A stretch of 12,291 nt of DNA from Mycoemilia scoparia. Taxonomy: Eukaryota; Kickxellomycota; Kickxellomycetes; Kickxellales; Kickxellaceae. Positions 7,113-12,291 of this stretch are shown in pieces (positions within the stretch are counted from its first letter, which is position 1; each line of letters begins with the position of its first letter). The translations under genes were made by a program, and so were the position numbers. The DNA lies in contig JANBPU010000411.1 in the NCBI GenBank assembly GCA_027575805.1, positions 1 to 12,291 on the forward strand, written 5' to 3'. The notes below the pieces were generated by a model. The model searched no databases. It was given only the letters and a program-made list of their open reading frames with translations, and was not told the DNA's origin.

Positions 7113-8096
7113 GTTATAGGCTTTTTATACCTTTAGAAAATCAATTTAAATTGGATATTTTGGCACTTTATTAGTAATAAGCAGTTCTGTACTAATCAAG
7201 CTTTCTATTAGCTGTGGGGCTCTTAATAAAATGGCAGATCAGTCCTTTCCTCCATGAGTTGGAGACTTATCTGAACTCCATAATCTTATTGAAAATTGCA
7301 ACAAACCCCTCTTCACCATTATCACCAAGCTGTTTCAATACTTTATCTTCAATCCCAGATGGACTTGGGTCTATATCCTATTAGGTAAATTCGATAGTCT
7401 GTTATGACATTTCATACAACTCAACCTCTACCAAAAGTGGATCAAACAGATTGGGACTTTGTGAAATTAAAAGCCAATTGTATTAGCTTCATTTTATGTT
7501 TATCTTGTCAGGAATAGCGGGTCTTGGTAAAACATAACCTATATCAAAGAATAATTTTTATAAACGGGTTCGTAAATATAGTCATATTATAGAAACTTGT
7601 TTATTATAGTGATAATCAAACACTAAGCCAACACTGCAAATATGTAAACATTGTTCATTGGCGTTATAAAAATCAATTAAAAAGATGTAGATAAGCAGCA
7701 ACCATATAATATCAAAAAAAAATAAGTGAATAATTTGCCCAAAAATTGATTATGACCAGAACCTGGTAACCTAGAGCTTGCTTCAGTTGAATAATACCCA
7801 ACAGTTTTAGAACATGTGCATAGAAGCGGAAATATGGGCTTGGAGATGATTATGAAAACAGCATGCAGCTATCATAAAACAATCGTGGTTCTCTTTTCAA
7901 GATGATAATACTTGATGATTATTAGCTTGAGACAAATGCTCTGTCTTGTTTATATACTGGCATTGTGTACAAATATGTTTATTACATAATGCTGCGACCA
8001 CCCCATTGTACTCACCCAAATGACAGAGTCTCCTTCAAAGATATACCGGAAGAATACCTTTAATACTAGTCAATCATCACTCGGACTCCAGCTAAA
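7113..8096 (+). other. No intact gene; possible coding remnant at about 7231-7520
   Basis: From an ATG at 7231 two overlapping plus-strand frames look protein-like but are broken. One reads MADQSFPP then stop and continues past it with segments such as LFQYFIFNPRWTWVYILLG. The next frame carries HELETYLNSIILLKIATN. The mixture of stops and frame changes suggests old coding sequence, perhaps the front part of the LRR-like gene that follows on the same strand. From 7520 to about 8000 the sequence is AT-rich with nothing recognisable. Near 8030-8062 a short stretch reads DRVSFKDIPEEYL before a stop. All of this is weak. Confidence 0.25.
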
Positions 8097-9516
8097 ATGT
8101 ATAGCTTGTTGGTTGATTTGCAGGGAACGTGTGAGGGTGTATCAGTATGTTCCCTTTTGATGGTGAACGTGTCAGATGAGCTGTTTAATCCCAAATATCC
8201 TAGGTTAACCAAATGTCACATTAAAAGTGTGCATAAATTTATTAATAAGCTAAGCAGATTCAGCAACCTTAATCGAACAATTGCTGAGCTTTCGACTCTT
8301 GAGATTGAGAGATATCAAATCAAAATGTCAATCGAATTGCCAGCAATGGTGGGTACCTTAACCTCGCTTTCTAAATGGCTAGCCCCACTCAAACTAAATA
8401 TTACAGTACATCTACCATCACTGTCATTTTTGCTGGAGAAACTCCCTGGCCTTAGTATCCCGAACCTTGATCATTGTGGCCTGAAGGATATTTCCAATAT
8501 TTTTGTTGATAATGATCACCAACTACAATCTCCTACAAAGAAACGAAAACCTTTTGCTTTTGCTTTATCCAAGACCAGCCAAAAATCATTCCATACTCTA
8601 GCATAGCTTGCTTTCAATGAAAGGTTTGCTTCTGAGGATAAACTCAAAGAAACCATAAATGACAATTTGGCTCTCAAAGTCAACCTGTTTTCAAACCTAG
8701 TAAGCCTGAATCCTTTTGGTCTACTATCCAAGACATCACTTCACCATGATTACTCAAAATCAAGGTCATGCCTATTCCACAACCACATCCATTTAGCTCA
8801 AAAGGGCTTGAATGGATCACTAAGGTCCAGCTACTCATAACTCCACCAAAATTTCTTAAAGTAATTGCACATAGCTTTCCAAATCTTGGGATTCTTGGTG
8901 CAAAAACTATCCATACACGAATAAATTGACTAAAATACAAGTATTAAGATCAGTTTCTGGACTATTTCCAAGATCGACAGGTTATAGTTATAATTAACGT
9001 GAGTATATGCGTCAAAAGATCTTTCCTTTCTATGATATTACTCTATATTGAGAGGCTATTCACTATGCTCTAAAGTTTAAAAACCATGTTAAAACTTGAC
9101 AACCATTCACTCAAACCCAACAAAGCAATCTGGAAAACAGTATATTGAGATTGGGCATCCCACTAGCATTCGACAGTATGAATGTGCGAAAGAAACTTAG
9201 CCTTGACTTATATCTGGATGATATAACTCATAACATTCTATTTCCACTTGCATAGTTTCCTAACCTTGAGGTTCTAGGAATTAATTTGTATGCTCTTTGT
9301 AGAATTGAATTAAAAACCATTAAAATTATAAACTGCTATGACTTAAATTGTAAAACATTCAAAAAGTTGATTCAATTCAGAGTGTGCATTAACAAATTGC
9401 AAGAAAACATGGACCATGGCACACAACTTAACAAACTTACCCCTGCTCTGAGAATTGCAACATTTAATCTTCATGTGCTATATTTAATAAAAGAAAGTTG
9501 CTCAGAACTTTGGTAA
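8097..9516 (+). pseudogene. Decayed leucine-rich-repeat-like protein gene
   Basis: Protein-like sequence with a regular Leu/Ile/Phe rhythm runs through three successive frames. 8097-8606 encodes 169 aa (for example APLKLNITVHLPSLSFLLEK and GLSIPNLDHCGLKDI, typical LRR-style spacing) and ends at TAG 8604. The same frame continues for about 35 plausible codons, then the signal moves to another frame near 8700, which has a TGA at 8747 and a segment ending PNLGILGAKTI before TGA 8927. A third frame from about 9100 to 9516 carries KLSLDLYLDD, a TAG at 9253, then FPNLEVLGINLY. Similar proteins, often with an N-terminal F-box, form large families in many fungi. No intact F-box is seen, so that link is inference. 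The Ty3 LTR begins 59 bp downstream. Confidence 0.7.
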
Positions 9517-9615
9517 TTATTTCCAAAAATGTCTTTAAGCTTTTTATAATATCCCCCACTTTTATATTTATCATTGTAACGACGGGGAAGTTAATTGTTA
9601 TATAATAGTTTGAGT

Positions 9616-9621
9616 TTTATT
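9616..9621 (-). terminator. AATAAA polyadenylation signal in the LTR
   Basis: Minus-strand AATAAA downstream of the LTR TATA run, where an R-region polyadenylation signal would be expected. Confidence 0.5.
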
Positions 9622-9677
9622 TGTGAAATAAGAAGATAAAAACTAAAGAAAAAGAAGAGGGCAGAGGGCAAGGCCCG

Positions 9678-9685
9678 ATATATAT
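9678..9685 (-). promoter_or_regulatory. TATA-like run (ATATATAT) in the LTR
   Basis: The only strong TATA-type sequence in the 358-bp LTR, placed upstream of the AATAAA in the element's orientation, as expected for a U3 promoter. Confidence 0.45.
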
Positions 9686-9905
9686 TGTAGGCCGCTCCTA
9701 GCATGAGCGCTGTTAAATGTAACGGGAGTGAGCTTATTCAAGGAGGGGCGAATATGATAGGTTACTTGTAAAGGGAACGTTGTCTTTGCCGGCCCTTTGG
9801 CATGATGTGAGAAGCTTAAATAAACTTGGTTGGCCCAGGTTGTGTGATCCATGGGCGGTCTTTGTGGAAGGGGTTTGTGGTCTTTGTTACAAAGAATTAT
9901 GTAGT

Positions 9906-9927
9906 CGGTCCTAAGACCTTAGGACCG
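9906..9927. repeat. Hairpin at the U3 end of the LTR
   Basis: CGGTCCTAA and its exact reverse complement TTAGGACCG enclose a 4-nt spacer (GACC), five bases inside the LTR end. It may be an integrase or regulatory recognition structure, or chance. Confidence 0.85.
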
Positions 9928-9932
9928 TCACA

Positions 9933-9942
9933 TCTTCCCCTG
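9933..9942 (-). other. Polypurine tract of the Ty3/gypsy element
   Basis: On the minus strand CAGGGGAAGA directly precedes the LTR start TGTGACGG. This is the plus-strand primer for reverse transcription and fixes the inner LTR boundary. Confidence 0.85.
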
Positions 9943-10190
9943 TTTAGCTTGGACCGGGTCTTCAGGTGCTCCACCATTCAGTAAGTTAGCTAAGTGTGGT
10001 TGTTTATAGGGATCGGAGTGATAATCGGCGGCTGTTTTAGCCACTTTAATCAGGGCGCGAGTGATACCTGACTTGTAGAGGGCTCCAGTTGGTGATATGA
10101 GAGTATAGGTGTTGTTCTTGGTTCTAGCGCCAACCAAGTATGGACCGGACCATTCGAGTTGTGATTTGGTAGGGTGTCTGTTTTTGTAAT

Positions 10191-10380
10191 ATACGTGTTG
10201 TATTATTACAACATTATTTTTAGATTATTACCCATAATTACCCCTTTTTCTGGTTTTGATAACAATAGCTTACTTTTATCATTTTAATAGTAACTTTGGA
10301 GTGTTTTTTTATGTATATTTTAATATAAGGATTCTCAAAGACTTGTTTATTGTATACATTATTTTACACTTCACAATACG
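10191..10380. mobile_element. Nested solo LTR (180 bp, 10196-10375) with 5-bp target duplication ATACG
   Basis: Inside the integrase coding region an AT-rich 180-bp insert begins TGTTGTATTA and ends CACTTCACA, with TG and CA termini. It is flanked by ATACG at 10191-10195 and 10376-10380. Removing 185 bp puts the coding sequence on both sides back into the same frame and joins two conserved pol segments (IPVGSYV and YYKNRHPTKSQ), which confirms a clean insertion. The 5-bp duplication is typical of LTR elements. It is unrelated in sequence to the 358-bp LTR at 9575. A 6-bp inverted repeat (GTTGTA/TACAAC) lies at its left end. Orientation is uncertain because both strands start TG. A MITE is a less likely alternative. 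Confidence 0.88.
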
Positions 10381-12179
10381 TATGATCCTACTGGTATCTC
10401 GTCGGTTTCAAAAGAGGTGGATTCAAGTTTTCTTTTTAGTCTGCGTTGAAATGCTTTTTCCTTGCTAGCGATGATTCGTGCTCTGATCTCTTCAAATTGG
10501 TTTTGTTGTTCGGGGCTGATCAGAATGTTTGTTGGATAAGATATCTCTACTGGCAGTCTGGGAGTATAATTGTATATAGCTTGATATGGCTCACGTCCAG
10601 TGGTGTCGTTGGTGCTGATTCTGTATGTGAATAGTGCTTGGGATAATTGTTCATCCCAGTCTGTTTGGTGTTGATCCACTAGGGTGATGAGTAGCTTGCG
10701 AAGGGTTCCATTGAATCTTTCCAGCTGACTGTTTGCTTGTGGGTTGTATGGTGCAGTGAAGTCATGTTTGATGTTCAGGCGCGCACAGATATTGGTGAGG
10801 ACTTCGTTATCAAATTCGCGGCCATTATCTGTGAGTATACGAATTGGGCAACCAAATCGGCAGATGATGTCGGAGACTATGAAGTCTGCTACTTGGCTGG
10901 CATCTTTGGTTGGGAGTGCCTTAGCTTCGGGCCATGAGCTGAAGAGATCCATGGCTGTGATGATCCATCTGTTTCCGGCGGCAGTTGGGGTTTCGAATGG
11001 GCCCACAATGTCCAGGGCTAATGTCGAGAATGGTTTTGTATCAGCGAATGTCTTTGGATATAGATTGTCTTTGTTTGGATCTTTCTTTTGGCATTGATCA
11101 CATGAGGAGATGTATTGGCAGACTGAATTTGTGATTCCTGGCCAGAAGTAATTCTTTCATATGAGCTTGGTGGTTTTGTTGATCCCAAGGTGTCCGATCA
11201 TAGCAGAGCCGTGGTGTAGGCGTAAGACTTTCTCTCTTTCTTCCTCCTTGATAATTCTCCTTAGCTTGTTGCTACCCTTGCGTTTGATGTAGAGGTTGTT
11301 GTCTGTGTGAACCACATATACAGGAGCTGCTTCAGTAATTTGCTTGCGCTGCTTGTCAGTAAGGTTGTCAGGTAGTTGTCTGTATTTGATGAAGTCGATG
11401 AGTATGTCTATCAAGTTGTCCTGGATGGTGGGGTCATGTTCACGAATCTGTAGGATTGGTAGGGACTCGATCTTAGCGATTTTGATTATGTTGGTGTAGT
11501 TCCATGGTGTGCGAGAGAGTGCATTGGCAGCTGAGTTCTGGGAGCCTCTTCTGTGGACGATGATGAAGTCGAATTGTTGCAGCCACATTATCCAGCGGGC
11601 GATTCGACCTGTGGGGTCCTGGATATTCATAAGCCAGACCAGAGAATGGTGATCGGTTTCAACAGTAAAGTGTGTGCCATGGACATAGACGAAGAACTGT
11701 TTGATGGCCCAAACAACACTGAGGCATTCGAGTTCCATGGCAGTGTAGTGGGTTTCGGCTGGATTGAGGGTCCTGCTGCTGCATTGTATGAGTTGGTCTC
11801 TGTCCTGACGTCTTTGAATTAGTTGTGCTCCAATGCCAATGTTGGAGGCATCTGTTTGGATGATGAAAGGTGTATTGAAATCCGGGTGGGTCAGTATTGG
11901 GTCGGAGAGAAGTGTGGATTTGATACTATTGAATGAGTGTTGTTCGTTGTCTGTCCATGCAAAAGTGGCATCCTTTTTCAAGAGGTTGTACAGTGGTTTT
12001 GCCTTGGTAGAGAGTGTGGATACGAATCGTCTGTAATAGTTGACTAGGCCAAGGAATGATTTGACCTCGCGAGTATTGGTGGGCACCGGATAGTTGCGTA
12101 TGGCCTTTGTGCCATTGGCACTGGGTTTGATGCCATGTGGGGTGATTGAGAAGCCCAAGTATTCTGTATCTTTTACGCG

Positions 12180-12291
12180 AATAATACGTAAGTATAAAAG
12201 GGTAAATAAGATTTATGATGAAATAATAAACCTGAAAATTCTAACCAAGAACTAAAAGGAAATAGTAAATACTATCAAACAACTATTCTCA
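12180..12291. other. AT-rich sequence beyond the RT breakpoint
   Basis: Upstream of DTEYLG, Ty3-type RT should continue with a KC-x-F segment and further palm residues. None of these is readable in any frame. The sequence is AT-rich with no TG/CA end or target duplication visible. It is either host DNA at a 5' truncation or the end of another insertion. Confidence 0.55.

Larger units (their letters stand above)
9575..9932 (-). repeat. 3' LTR of the Ty3/gypsy element, 358 bp
   Basis: On the minus strand the LTR starts TGTGACGGTCC right after the polypurine tract and ends CGTCGTTACA. The ends are imperfect inverted repeats (TGTGACGG/TGTAACGACGG) bounded by TG and CA. Inside it are a TATA run (9678-9685) and, about 60 bp further in the transcription direction, AATAAA (9616-9621). 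A near-perfect hairpin (9906-9927, 9-bp arms, 4-nt loop) lies beside the U3 end. Flanking host bases at 9571-9574 are TCAT; the partner target duplication cannot be checked because the other end is absent. Confidence 0.85.
9575..12179 (-). mobile_element. Ty3/gypsy LTR retrotransposon, 3' half (5' part missing or displaced)
   Basis: Reading on the minus strand: C-terminal part of reverse transcriptase, RNase H, integrase, polypurine tract (9933-9942) and 3' LTR (9575-9932). The order RT-RNaseH-integrase defines Ty3/gypsy (Metaviridae-type) elements. The GPY module after the integrase core is a feature of many such elements. Gag, protease, most of RT, the primer-binding site and the 5' LTR are not in the window. 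RT coding stops abruptly near 12180, where unrelated AT-rich DNA begins. The copy is inactive: an in-frame TGA, a changed RNase H catalytic residue and a nested solo LTR interrupt pol. Confidence 0.95.
9928..12179 (-). pseudogene. pol: Partial, interrupted Ty3/gypsy pol (RT C-terminus, RNase H, integrase)
   Basis: Pol polyprotein fragment. It enters at DTEYLGFSIT and continues with FLGLVNYYRRF of RT. RNase H has TDAS, MELE and TDHH, but the usual ADALSR reads ANALSR (AAT at 11523-11525), losing a catalytic Asp. Integrase has an HH..H and CDQC zinc finger (Cys codons at 11100-11102 and 11091-11093) and a complete D-D-35-E core: Asp at 10947-10949, Asp of TDNGREF at 10827-10829, Glu of LERFNG at 10719-10721. 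A GPY module (EWSGPYLVG, just beyond 10137) follows. One in-frame TGA (11157-11159) cuts the zinc finger from the core. A solo LTR insertion at 10191-10375 interrupts the frame before the GPY module. The final stop (9928-9930) lies within the first bases of the LTR. Confidence 0.93.

Noticed and set aside
8516..8940. Minus-strand frames opposite the LRR-like pseudogene
   Set aside because: They are antisense shadows of the plus-strand pseudogene, which has the coherent LRR-like rhythm.
9575..9932. Target-site duplication for the Ty3 element
   Set aside because: The flanking bases are visible on one side only (TCAT at 9571-9574). The 5' end of the element is missing, so no duplication can be claimed.
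10446..12036. Plus-strand frames across the retroelement (10446-11097, 11553-12036)
   Set aside because: They are antisense to clearly homologous Pol domains on the minus strand.
1..12291. tRNA, rRNA, CRISPR array or bacterial-type operon
   Set aside because: I saw no tRNA-like B-box with a matching cloverleaf, no rRNA sequence and no regularly spaced repeats. Gene layout and signals are eukaryotic.

Overview
The window looks like AT-rich nuclear DNA of a eukaryote, probably a fungus. It has intronless, widely spaced genes with TATA boxes and AATAAA signals, CA microsatellites, a decayed leucine-rich-repeat gene and a broken Ty3/gypsy retrotransposon. There are no bacterial operons or Shine-Dalgarno sites. 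Two CTG codons fall where Ty3-type Pol has near-invariant leucines, so the element fits the standard code rather than the CUG-Ser yeast code. I cannot name the species.

Layout. 1-1380: no convincing gene. 1382-1870: TATA box, G-poor leader and a small ORF (116 or 153 aa) of unknown function. 1871-2367: nothing seen. 2368-2489: a 28-bp inverted repeat around a (TG)12 tract, overlapping the stop of the next gene. 2485-3321 (-): protein A, 278 aa, unknown. 4134-7112: a large imperfect palindrome holding two divergent copies of a second unknown gene, B (4332-5210, -) and C (6002-6883, +), separated by an AT-rich 443-bp centre. 7113-8096: no intact gene, with possible coding remnants. 8097-9516 (+): LRR-like pseudogene with stops and frameshifts. 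9575 to about 12179 (-): 3' half of a Ty3/gypsy element (RT C-terminus, RNase H, integrase with GPY/F module, polypurine tract, 3' LTR). A 180-bp solo LTR with a 5-bp target duplication sits inside its integrase. 12180-12291: unrelated AT-rich sequence beyond the break in RT.

Main point of interest. A, B and C appear to be one uncharacterised family. B and C are clear paralogues. A is a remote one, with colinear motifs at nearly the same residue numbers and a TATA-like box at the same distance (about 168-170 nt) from the start codon. B and C are a mosaic: the leader and N-terminus, and the last 78 codons with the 3' UTR, are nearly identical, while the central 185 or so codons have diverged strongly. 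This suggests gene conversion between palindrome arms, diversifying selection on the centre, or both. Function is unknown. The pattern resembles fast-evolving, lineage-specific gene clusters, but nothing in the sequence proves a role in conflict or recognition.
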